A stretch of DNA of 64,000 nt. Source: Lederbergia sp. NSJ-179. GTDB taxonomy: Bacteria > Bacillota > Bacilli > Bacillales > Bacillaceae_C. Below are positions 35,098 to 42,722 of the stretch, in pieces. Position 1 is the first letter of the stretch. Every line of letters starts with the position of its first letter. The notes under the pieces are model-generated. The model made no database searches. It was not told the origin of the DNA and was given only the letters and a program-made list of their open reading frames with translations. The DNA lies in contig NZ_JALIFP010000013.1 in the NCBI RefSeq assembly GCF_022867885.1, positions 1 to 64,000 on the forward strand. Direction: 5' to 3'. A program made the translations under genes and the position numbers.

Positions 35098-36315
35098 ATG
35101 AATGATAAACACTTAAGCCGGGCATCCTCCTTTCAAAGTTTACTTCTGATTCTTGGTATTATTTTTATTGCTTTTAATTTACGCCCTGCCATTACGTCTG
35201 TGGGCCCATTGATTGGCACCATTCGCGCAGATTTTGGCATTTCCAATGGTGTAGCGGGGATGATTACGACTTTACCATTGCTGGCTTTTGCTCTTTTTTC
35301 TATCATCGCTCCAATCATAGGCAAAAAATGGGGAAATGAAGTCACTATTTTTATTAGTCTACTTGTTTTATTAGCGGGGACCCTGATTCGCTCATCTGGT
35401 CATTTAAGCCTTCTGTTCATAGGAACAGCCTTGATTGGAATCGGAATAGCCATTTGTAATGTCCTGCTGCCAGCGATTGTTAAACAACGGTATCCTTTTA
35501 AGGTGGGAATTATGACGAGTATTTATTCCACTTCGATGGGATTATGTGCGGCCACGGCATCTGGACTAAGTATCCCATTAGCTAAAGGTCTTGGGCTTGG
35601 TTGGCATAAGACACTACTCGTATGGGGGACAATTGCCCTCGTCGGAGCGATTCTTTGGTTTCCACAAGTATTAAAAAGCAGCAAAAATCCTGAATTGCAA
35701 CCGGCAGGTCTATCGATTACTAGGATGTTTCGCTCTCCAGTGGCCTGGCAAGTCACCTTTTTTCTAGGCCTACAATCCATTCTTTTTTATGGACCAATTA
35801 CTTGGCTTCCGGAAATTGTTATTGATAAGGGATTCAGTATAGCGGCTTCCGGTTGGATGTTAAGCTTTATGCAGTTTTCTAGTTTACCAGCCAATTTCCT
35901 CACTCCCGTATTAGCTGGAAAAATGAAAAATCAGCGACCGATTGTCATGGTTGTGGGAATTTTTTATATTGCCAGCTTAGTCGGGCTATTAATTGGCGGA
36001 AACACTTTTTTTCTTTCCGTTTGTGTCTTACTCTTAGGGGTGGCGCAAGGCGCTTGCATCAGTCTAGCCCTCACTTTATTTAGCCTGCGCTCTGCGGATT
36101 CTACACAGGCGGCTCAATTGTCAGGGATGGCCCAATCGGTCGGATATTTATTGGCTGCGATTAGTCCTATTTTAATTGGTGTATTATTTGATTATACCCA
36201 ATCATGGACCTTGCCATTATTCTTCCTTTTAATCGTTGCCGTTGGAACCATTTTGTCAGGACTTGGAGCAGGGCGGGATGTGTATGTGGGAGAAGCTTCT
36301 CCTGTACGAAACTAA
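35098..36315 (+). CDS. MFS transporter, CynX/NimT family
   Basis: This 405-residue protein has 12 predicted membrane segments and the CynX-type pattern GIIFIAFNLRPAITSVGPLIGTIRADFGISNGVAGMITTLPLLAFALFS, with ATASGLSIPLAKGLGLGWHKTLLVWG and ITWLPEIVIDKGFS in the middle. Relatives include cyanate and 2-nitroimidazole transporters and B. subtilis YycB. Substrate unknown. Start ATG 35098 after AAGGAAAGG. Confidence 0.88.
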   Translation: MNDKHLSRASSFQSLLLILGIIFIAFNLRPAITSVGPLIGTIRADFGISNGVAGMITTLPLLAFALFSIIAPIIGKKWGNEVTIFISLLVLLAGTLIRSSGHLSLLFIGTALIGIGIAICNVLLPAIVKQRYPFKVGIMTSIYSTSMGLCAATASGLSIPLAKGLGLGWHKTLLVWGTIALVGAILWFPQVLKSSKNPELQPAGLSITRMFRSPVAWQVTFFLGLQSILFYGPITWLPEIVIDKGFSIAASGWMLSFMQFSSLPANFLTPVLAGKMKNQRPIVMVVGIFYIASLVGLLIGGNTFFLSVCVLLLGVAQGACISLALTLFSLRSADSTQAAQLSGMAQSVGYLLAAISPILIGVLFDYTQSWTLPLFFLLIVAVGTILSGLGAGRDVYVGEASPVRN

Positions 36316-36362
36316 TACGTAATTGGATAGATTTTAAGTGAAAAATAAAGAAGGATGATAAC

Positions 36363-36551
36363 ATGAATAAAAAAGACATTCAATATAAAATTGAAGATTT
36401 AAAAGCAGATTATGTTCGTTTGCAGCATGACTTGGAAAAACTTGAATATGTCAAAGGAAATTTGCATCCATTAGAGAAACAACTCGCTGGAATAGAACAA
36501 GAATTAAGGGAATGGAATAAGAAATTGGATGAGGTGGAAGAGGAATCATAA
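36363..36551 (+). CDS. SE1832-family small coiled-coil protein
   Basis: This 62-residue acidic protein is almost entirely predicted coiled coil (IQYKIEDLKADYVRLQHDLEKLEYV, LEKQLAGIEQELREWNKKLDEVEEE) and matches the short SE1832 family of bacilli and staphylococci. It has a proper ribosome site (GAAGGATG region) and is followed directly by a terminator, so it is a real gene. Function unknown. Confidence 0.8.
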   Translation: MNKKDIQYKIEDLKADYVRLQHDLEKLEYVKGNLHPLEKQLAGIEQELREWNKKLDEVEEES

Positions 36552-36580
36552 GGAGCCGACCTAAAGGAGGCTCCTTTTTT
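36551..36580 (+). terminator. terminator after the SE1832-family gene
   Basis: AGGAGCC (36551-36557) pairs perfectly with GGCTCCT (36569-36575), followed by TTTTT. Confidence 0.88.
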
Positions 36581-36770
36581 GCGCAAACGAATATTATTGG
36601 ACATTTTTTTAGATACCTTTTTTCTTGTGAAGAAATACTATTGGTTATTGAATTGCGTATCAATAGGGTTGATATAAAAAGATAATCATATTAAAATGGA
36701 AATGGAATATTGTTTTAATTTGGTTGATGAATTGGTGAAATTCTAATTTGATTTTTGAAGGGGAATGTTT

Positions 36771-37676
36771 ATGGCTTATATCATTGGCATTGATGCGGGT
36801 GGGACGAAAACAAGCGCGATGATTTTGGATAAGCAAAAAAACATTATTTTTACCGTGGAAACAGGTTTTGGTAACCCACAGGTTGATTATGATCAAGCCT
36901 CCAATCATGTATGGGAAGCAGTGTCGTCCTGTCTGCAAAGTGAATTTGGGCCAAAATGTAAGCAGATTGTGGCAGGTATTGCGGGAATTGAAGCGAAACA
37001 TCATCGAGCTAATCTTGAAACATTTTTTAAACAAAGAACTTCATTACCGGTGATTCTCGTCAACGATGCTGTTTTGGCCTATCATGCCATGTTAGGGGAG
37101 GAGGATGGCATCTTAACGATTGCAGGTACAGGATCGATCTCTTATGGGCGGAATGGAGAGAAGGAAGGGTATTCCGGTGGCTGGGGACATCTTCTCGGTG
37201 ATGCTGGGAGCGCTTATGATGTTGTGATTCAGGCCTTACGCAAGATAACGCTAGAGGCAGATCAAGGATTATCGCATTCACCATTATCACAGGCGTTATT
37301 GCAAAAGCTGGGTGTGCAAAAGGCAGAAGGAATGAAAGCGTTTATTTATCAGGCTGCAAAAGGAGAAATCGCCGCTTTGTCCTTGGCGATTTTTAATGAA
37401 GCGATGAACGGAGACAAGGAGGCTAAACAATATTTTTATCAAGCCGGCCGGCAATTGGCAGAGCAAACAGCCTATTTGCATCAACGATTGGCGTTAGGCC
37501 GCCCATTAAAAATAGCTTGTAAAGGTTCATTATTGGAAAAAAATCCCTATGTACAAACCGAATTTAAGGCAGCACTTTCATCATTGGTAGGGGATATAGA
37601 GTGGATAAGGAATGAGGAACCCGCTGCTATGGGGGCTTTGTCAGTGGCTTCTAGGTATGGATTTGAGAGGAGATGA
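36771..37676 (+). CDS. BadF/BadG-family amino-sugar kinase (GlcNAc/MurNAc kinase-like)
   Basis: This 301-residue protein has the ASKHA kinase fold of the BcrAD/BadFG family: phosphate-1 loop YIIGIDAGGTKTSAMILD, ILVNDAVLAYHAM, phosphate-2 loop ILTIAGTGSISYG and GGWGHLLGDAGSAYDV. Clostridial MurK, which phosphorylates MurNAc and GlcNAc, and N-acetylglucosamine kinases belong here. It ends 4 nt before anmK, so they form an operon. The pairing suggests phosphorylation of free MurNAc/GlcNAc beside anhydro-MurNAc. The start at 36771 lies 7 nt after GAAGGGG; ATG 36765 is too close. Confidence 0.83.
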   Translation: MAYIIGIDAGGTKTSAMILDKQKNIIFTVETGFGNPQVDYDQASNHVWEAVSSCLQSEFGPKCKQIVAGIAGIEAKHHRANLETFFKQRTSLPVILVNDAVLAYHAMLGEEDGILTIAGTGSISYGRNGEKEGYSGGWGHLLGDAGSAYDVVIQALRKITLEADQGLSHSPLSQALLQKLGVQKAEGMKAFIYQAAKGEIAALSLAIFNEAMNGDKEAKQYFYQAGRQLAEQTAYLHQRLALGRPLKIACKGSLLEKNPYVQTEFKAALSSLVGDIEWIRNEEPAAMGALSVASRYGFERR

Positions 37677-37680
37677 GGGG

Positions 37681-38835
37681 ATGACTCGTTTAGGCGTAGG
37701 TTTAATGTCAGGCACTTCGGTTGATGGAATCGATGCAGCACTTGTCCAAATCAAGGGATGTGGAATCGATTCAAAAGTTGAATTGCTCGGATTTTTAACC
37801 ATGCCTTTTGCAGAGGAAGTAAGGCAGGAAATTTTCCAATGCCTGGATCCTGAACGTTCTAATGTGGCACTCGTTTGTCATTTGAATTTTAAGCTAGGCT
37901 ATGTAATGGCTGAAGCGGTAAAGGAAGTATGTAAACAGGCGGATGTTCCATTAACAGAAATAGACTTTGTTGCTTCCCATGGTCAGACTGTCTATCATCT
38001 TCCTCACAAAGATGGGGCTTATGAGCGATCTACATTGCAGATTGGAGAGCCTGCCATTATTGCTTATGAAACAGGTACGACAGTTATTTCTAATTTCCGA
38101 TCTATGGATATGGCTGCTGGTGGAGAAGGAGCTCCGCTCGTTCCCTATGCAGATTATGTCCTTTATCGGAATGATCATAAGGGAGTGGCCCTACAAAATA
38201 TTGGCGGAATTGGCAATCTAACAGCGATTCCAAAACAGGCGACTTTGGATGATGTCATCGCCTTTGACACGGGTCCCGGTAATATGGTGATCGATGAACT
38301 ATGCCGTTTGTTAAAAGGAAAACCATTCGATGACGGGGGCAAATGGGCAGCATCCGGCCAAGTAGACTATTCCCTGATTGAGTCTTGGATGAAAATGGAT
38401 TATTTTCGCAAGGAACCACCTAAATCAACGGGACGGGAACAATTTGGCCGTCAATTTGCGATGAAAGTTATGCAAGATGCACATCATTTGCCGGCAGAGG
38501 ATATGATTGTCACCGCGACTTATTTTACTGCGGCTTCCATTGCAGATGCTTACCATCATTTTATTTTCCCAAGATTTGCCATTGAGGAAATGATCATCGC
38601 AGGCGGGGGAAGTATGAATAAGACTCTGCTTCAGTATATTCAAAGCTTATTACCGACTATCGCTGTTAAGACTCAAGAGGATCTCGGTTTTTCATCAGAA
38701 GCCAAGGAGGCAGTGTCCTTTGCCATTTTAGGGAATGAGACATTAAACCATCGGCCTGCCAATGTTCCAAAAGCGACCGGTGCCTCGGAGCCGGTCATTC
38801 TTGGATCGATTACATGGGGACAGAATCGCTTTTAA
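37681..38835 (+). CDS. anmK: anhydro-N-acetylmuramic acid kinase
   Basis: This 384-residue enzyme opens the 1,6-anhydro ring of anhydroMurNAc and phosphorylates it to MurNAc-6-phosphate, the substrate of MurQ (50812). Family motifs appear in order: GLMSGTSVDGIDAALVQI, FVASHGQTVYHLP, NIGGIGNLTAIP, FDTGPGNMVIDEL with the catalytic Asp, GREQFGRQF and MIIAGGGSMNKTLL. The start is ATG 37681 after GAGGAGATGAGGGG; the frame extends upstream into the kinase gene but that part is not used. Length matches B. subtilis AnmK. Confidence 0.95.
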   Translation: MTRLGVGLMSGTSVDGIDAALVQIKGCGIDSKVELLGFLTMPFAEEVRQEIFQCLDPERSNVALVCHLNFKLGYVMAEAVKEVCKQADVPLTEIDFVASHGQTVYHLPHKDGAYERSTLQIGEPAIIAYETGTTVISNFRSMDMAAGGEGAPLVPYADYVLYRNDHKGVALQNIGGIGNLTAIPKQATLDDVIAFDTGPGNMVIDELCRLLKGKPFDDGGKWAASGQVDYSLIESWMKMDYFRKEPPKSTGREQFGRQFAMKVMQDAHHLPAEDMIVTATYFTAASIADAYHHFIFPRFAIEEMIIAGGGSMNKTLLQYIQSLLPTIAVKTQEDLGFSSEAKEAVSFAILGNETLNHRPANVPKATGASEPVILGSITWGQNRF

Positions 38836-38918
38836 TCGTACCGGGAATAGAGGGGAAAGTCCGAAATCGTCACTACGAGCCGTTGATCATGATTTTAAAC
38901 GCGGAAAAACTCCTGTGC

Positions 38919-39764
38919 GGTCATAGCGAATCGGTTGGCCGTGCCCGAAATGGCGCTAAAAGTCTAAAGAGGTAACAGCGAATCGCTTGGTTGTGCCCGA
39001 AATGTCGTCAAAAGTCCAAAGAGGTAACAGCGAATCAGTTGGCTGTGCCCGGAATGTCGCCAAAAGTCTAAAGAGGTAACAGCGAATCGCTTGGCCGTGC
39101 CTGAAATGGCGTCGAAGGTCTAAAGAGGTAACAGCGAATCGCTTGGCCGTGCCTGAAATGTCGCCAAAAGTCCAAAGAGGTAACAGCGGACGGTTGGCCG
39201 TGCCCGAAATGTCGTCAAAAGTCCAAAGAGGTAACAGCGAATCGCTTGGCCGTGCCTGAAATGTCGTCAAAAGTCCAAAGAGGTAACAGCGAATCGGTTG
39301 GCCGTGCCCGGAATGTCGCTAAAAGTCTAAAGAGGTAACACGAATCGGTTGGCCGTGCCCGGAATGTCGCCAAAAGTCCAAAGAGGTAACAGCGCATCAG
39401 TTGGCTGTGCCCGGAATGTCGCCAAAAGTCCAAAGAGGTAACAGCGAATCAGTTGGCTGTGCCCGGAATGTCGCCAAAAGTCCAAAGAGGTAACAGCGGA
39501 ACGGTTGGCCGTGCCCGGAATGTCGCTAAAAGTCTAAAGAGGTAACAGCGAATCGCTTGGTTGTGCCCGAAATGTCGTCAAAAGTCCAAAGAGGTAACAG
39601 CGAATCAGTTGGCTGTGCCCGGAATGTCGTCAAAGGTCCAAAGAGGTAACAGCGAATCAGTTGGCTGTGCCCGGAATGTCGCCAAAAGTCTAAAGAGGTA
39701 ACAGCGAATCGCTTGGCCGTGCCTGAAATGGCGTCGAAGGTCTAAAGAGGTAACAGCGAATCGC
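38919..39764. repeat. 52-nt tandem repeat array, 16-17 units (array E)
   Basis: The anchor GGTAACAGCG starts at 38971 and then recurs at 39023, 39075, 39127, 39179, 39230, 39282, 39334, 39385, 39437, 39489, 39541, 39593, 39645, 39697 and 39749: 13 spacings of 52 nt and two of 51, with a decayed first unit at 38919 (GGTCATAGCG). Each unit reads GGTAACAGCGAATCGCTTGG, then CCGTGCCCGAAATGTCGTCA, then AAAGTCCAAAGA, with recurring variants. The units are contiguous, with no spacers, so it is not CRISPR. It fills the whole gap between convergent anmK and namZ genes. Any open frames in it are fortuitous. Confidence 0.93.
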
Positions 39765-39769
39765 AATGT

Positions 39770-40921
39770 TTAGGAATATAAATAGTAACGAGAGCTTATT
39801 TTCTGGAAAGATTCTGCCTCTGCTACACACTTTTGCCAAAACGTATCCACTGTACCAGTTAATACATGGTTGCGTACTTCATTTGTTCTAGCTAAATGAT
39901 CGATCGAATATGTTCCGACGCCGTTTTTTAAAAAATGTACATCATCTAGTGCTGTCTCCATAATTGCTTCCATCAATACGAGACCAGCATGGAGGGCTTC
40001 AAATGTGTGCCGATCTATTACATGCAATTGCACTCCAGAACATAATTTCCCTGCGTGTTTTTGCTGGGAAGGTATGAAGGAGGCGGGACGAGCGATCACT
40101 CCAGGTAATTTACGCGAATTAAAGGCTTGGGCCAACCGATAACCATCTAAAAATGGTGCGCCAACATACTCGAATGGAAAAGCGGTTCCTCTTCCTTCTG
40201 AAACGTTCAATCCTTCGATCAGGCATGTACCTGGATATAATAGGCACATATGCAAACCTGTTGTATTTGGAGAGGGCGGAACCCAAATGCGGCCGGTATC
40301 GTCAAAATACATGTGCCGCTTCCACCCATCCATAGGGATCACGTCAGTATCGCATTTTAGTCCATATTTATGTACGAAGAGTAAGGCGAGTTCTCCAATC
40401 GTCATTCCGTGCCGATTAGGAATGGGGAATTGATTCAAAAAGGAAGATGCGGTTTTTGTCTCGAGATAGTTCCCCTCAACCTGTTGTCCGCCAATCGGAT
40501 TGGGCCGATCAAGAATAAGCATCGGCACTCCTTGTTCACCACATGCTTGCATAACATGGGCCATCGTATAAATATACGTATAATAACGTGAGCCCACATC
40601 TTGTAGATCTAGAAGCATTACATCGATTTCCTTAAGCACTTCAGGCGCAGGTTTTTTCGACTTTCCATACAAGCTATATACAGGGAGACTCGTTCGCTCA
40701 TCTGTAAATGTATCAATATGTTTTCCTGCCTCTTCATCACCTCGTATGCCGTGCTCTGGTGCAAACAAGGCCGATAATTCCAGTTCCTCATCTTCGTAAA
40801 GCAAATCAATAGTTGAGACAAGCTTATGATCTACACCGGTCATATTTGTAACCAAGCCAATCCTTTTTCCTTGTAATCGCCTTCGTTCATCTGTTAGAAG
40901 CACTTCAACACCAATTTTCAA
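39770..40921 (-). CDS. namZ: exo-beta-N-acetylmuramidase (DUF1343), copy 1, no signal peptide
   Basis: This 383-residue protein matches NamZ (B. subtilis YbbC), which releases MurNAc from the non-reducing end of peptidoglycan chains. Motifs: RIGLVTNMTGVD, FAPEHGIRGDEEAG, LLDLQDVGSRYYTYIYTM, LILDRPNPIGG, PNRHGMTIGELA, WVPPSPNTTG, YPGTCLIEGLNVSEGRGT. The protein starts directly at the catalytic domain (MKIGVEVLL), without the signal peptide of the B. subtilis enzyme, so it should be cytoplasmic. It lies downstream of a sugar-binding lipoprotein gene on the same strand (168 bp gap). A second copy is at 53671. Confidence 0.92.
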   Translation of the reverse strand: MKIGVEVLLTDERRRLQGKRIGLVTNMTGVDHKLVSTIDLLYEDEELELSALFAPEHGIRGDEEAGKHIDTFTDERTSLPVYSLYGKSKKPAPEVLKEIDVMLLDLQDVGSRYYTYIYTMAHVMQACGEQGVPMLILDRPNPIGGQQVEGNYLETKTASSFLNQFPIPNRHGMTIGELALLFVHKYGLKCDTDVIPMDGWKRHMYFDDTGRIWVPPSPNTTGLHMCLLYPGTCLIEGLNVSEGRGTAFPFEYVGAPFLDGYRLAQAFNSRKLPGVIARPASFIPSQQKHAGKLCSGVQLHVIDRHTFEALHAGLVLMEAIMETALDDVHFLKNGVGTYSIDHLARTNEVRNHVLTGTVDTFWQKCVAEAESFQKISSRYYLYS

Positions 40922-41089
40922 TTCTTCTCCCCCTCGTCATTTGGTTGTTAAATAGACTTCATCATTTCAATGAAACACCCCCCGATAGGCATCCAACCCC
41001 ATATCGGGAGAATTTTTACTTGATACTTATAGATGGGTTCTCAAATAGTTCCGATTGTTGTGGTTTTTCAAATAATATCAGTTCATCTA

Positions 41090-42430
41090 CTACTCAGCTT
41101 CCATCGCCTTGCGGATATTCTCAGTTGTCTCGTCATACATTCGGCGCAAAAATGTATTCACATCTGTTTCCAGTGAGGCAAATTCTTGCACCCCACGATA
41201 TAATGCATTATAGTCTAAATTTGCATACGGACTTATTTTCTCTGCTGGAAGACCCGGATTCCGCTCCATGATAAAGATTGATTCCAAGTTTTTATCTTCC
41301 AACCCTTCTATCTCGGAAGCGAGCGTTTCTTGTATCTTAGGATCGTTCAACACTGTGGTTCGCCCTAAATTCCGGGATGACCATTCTTGATAATCATCAG
41401 ATAAAAAATACTCTAGCACTTGATAGATTTCATCTAGATGCTCACTTGTTCGAGAAGGGAAAACGAAATAGCCATCAGGAGGTGTAATCGTGTTTGGCTG
41501 ATCGTCCCAGACTGGCATGGTGACCATATCCCAACGCAGGCCTTGTTCTTCATATGTTTGAGCGTTTGGAAAACGGTCCCAGGCAATTGTCATGGCCACA
41601 TCTTGATCGCTGAAAAAATTCGCTCCCCATTTGTACAAGTAATCCCCTGGATCCTCATCAGGTAATATTCCCGGAATGGACCATAAACGTTCTAGGTAAT
41701 TCAAATACTCACTATATATTGGTTCTTCCAAATATAATACTTCATGTGTTTTGGGATCAACATGTGTCACTTGACGTTGATCCAACATCATTTGAGGTGA
41801 GTTAATATCAAAACCGCGGTACATCGTGCCATTCTTTTCCCCGGTAACCTTGGCAGCAAGTTCCCTTACATCGTCCCAAGTCATATGATCCGTAGGATAA
41901 TCTACTCCAAACAAATCAAAGATATCTTTGTTATAATATAAACTGTCCGCCCCTTGATAGAGTGGGATCATATACATCTGTTTGTCCTGTACGGTATTTC
42001 GGATAAATTGTTCGATATTTGGATTCAATCGCCCCCAATCGTAATGATTTTTCTCAAAAAGTTCATCTAGAGCGTAATCCAATTCGTACTTTTGCAAAAT
42101 CCTCAACTGTGCTGCACCAGAACCAACCCATAGATCAGGTATATGGTCTTTGACTATGAACTCCTCTACGTCATCCGCAAGACCCACATTCACATCGACC
42201 CATTCTAACTTAATATTCGGCAAGGCTTCCTCCACCGGCTCTTTATAGTGTAGGTTAAAGGCATCTTCCCCCCAGCCATAAGCAAACTTTAGCGTCACTT
42301 TTTCTGGATCTTTAGACTTCTCCCCGCCATCTACTTGTTCTCCTGTCTTTCCGCCATCCTTACTACACGCTACAAGAAATCCAAGAAGTATACATACCAT
42401 CCCACCCATTAACCACTTTCGAATAGTCAC
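41090..42430 (-). CDS. sugar ABC transporter substrate-binding lipoprotein (orphan)
   Basis: This 446-residue protein has a lipoprotein signal (MVCILLGFLVACSKDGG, Cys near residue 22) and the family-1 extracellular solute-binding fold: TLKFAYGWGEDAFNLHY, VKDHIPDLWVGSGAAQLR, YNKDIFDLFGVDYPTDHMTWDDV and VAMTIAWDRFP. Start was set at GTG 42430 after GGTGGGGA rather than GTG 42466, which lacks a ribosome site. No permease genes adjoin it; it precedes namZ copy 1, so it may bind a muramyl or amino sugar and share the permeases at 45757-47631 or others. Confidence 0.87.
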   Translation of the reverse strand: MTIRKWLMGGMVCILLGFLVACSKDGGKTGEQVDGGEKSKDPEKVTLKFAYGWGEDAFNLHYKEPVEEALPNIKLEWVDVNVGLADDVEEFIVKDHIPDLWVGSGAAQLRILQKYELDYALDELFEKNHYDWGRLNPNIEQFIRNTVQDKQMYMIPLYQGADSLYYNKDIFDLFGVDYPTDHMTWDDVRELAAKVTGEKNGTMYRGFDINSPQMMLDQRQVTHVDPKTHEVLYLEEPIYSEYLNYLERLWSIPGILPDEDPGDYLYKWGANFFSDQDVAMTIAWDRFPNAQTYEEQGLRWDMVTMPVWDDQPNTITPPDGYFVFPSRTSEHLDEIYQVLEYFLSDDYQEWSSRNLGRTTVLNDPKIQETLASEIEGLEDKNLESIFIMERNPGLPAEKISPYANLDYNALYRGVQEFASLETDVNTFLRRMYDETTENIRKAMEAE

Positions 42431-42677
42431 TTGCACTCCCCACCCTTGAGTGATATTTAATTTCACAATAATATTGCTTTATTTAAAATATATGGTTGAT
42501 ACTTGAATAAATGATATGAAATCAAAAAAAGTGACTAATCTTTAATTTCCTTCGACTAAAGGATGAAACGGAATGGAAGCGGAAGAGTTGTACATAAAGT
42601 TAGTGAACTAGGGGTGTCATTCTAAATTCAAAATACAGTTGGAGCAGGAAGCCAGTCCTTAGACTAAGATCATGAAT

Positions 42678-42711
42678 AATCAATGGGGAATGAACAAATT
42701 CCCCATTGATT
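42678..42711. terminator. perfect inverted repeat, probable terminator
   Basis: AATCAATGGGGAA (42678-42690) pairs perfectly over 13 bp with TTCCCCATTGATT (42699-42711) across an 8-nt loop. It lies 11 bp beyond the end of the GH18 gene. The following T-run is weak on both strands. The rest of 42431-42722 shows no gene. Confidence 0.6.
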
Positions 42712-42722
42712 GAAGTTGCACT

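Noticed and set aside
37612-37680. N-terminal extension of AnmK
   Set aside because: It overlaps the end of the kinase gene; the ribosome site and family start favour ATG 37681.
38956-39433. Open frames within the 52-nt array (repeats of LLPLWTFDDISGT type)
   Set aside because: The unit length is not a multiple of three, so frames cycle between units; there is no ribosome site, and the sequence is explained by the DNA repeat.
38919-39764. CRISPR array
   Set aside because: Units are contiguous with no unique spacers and no cas genes nearby.
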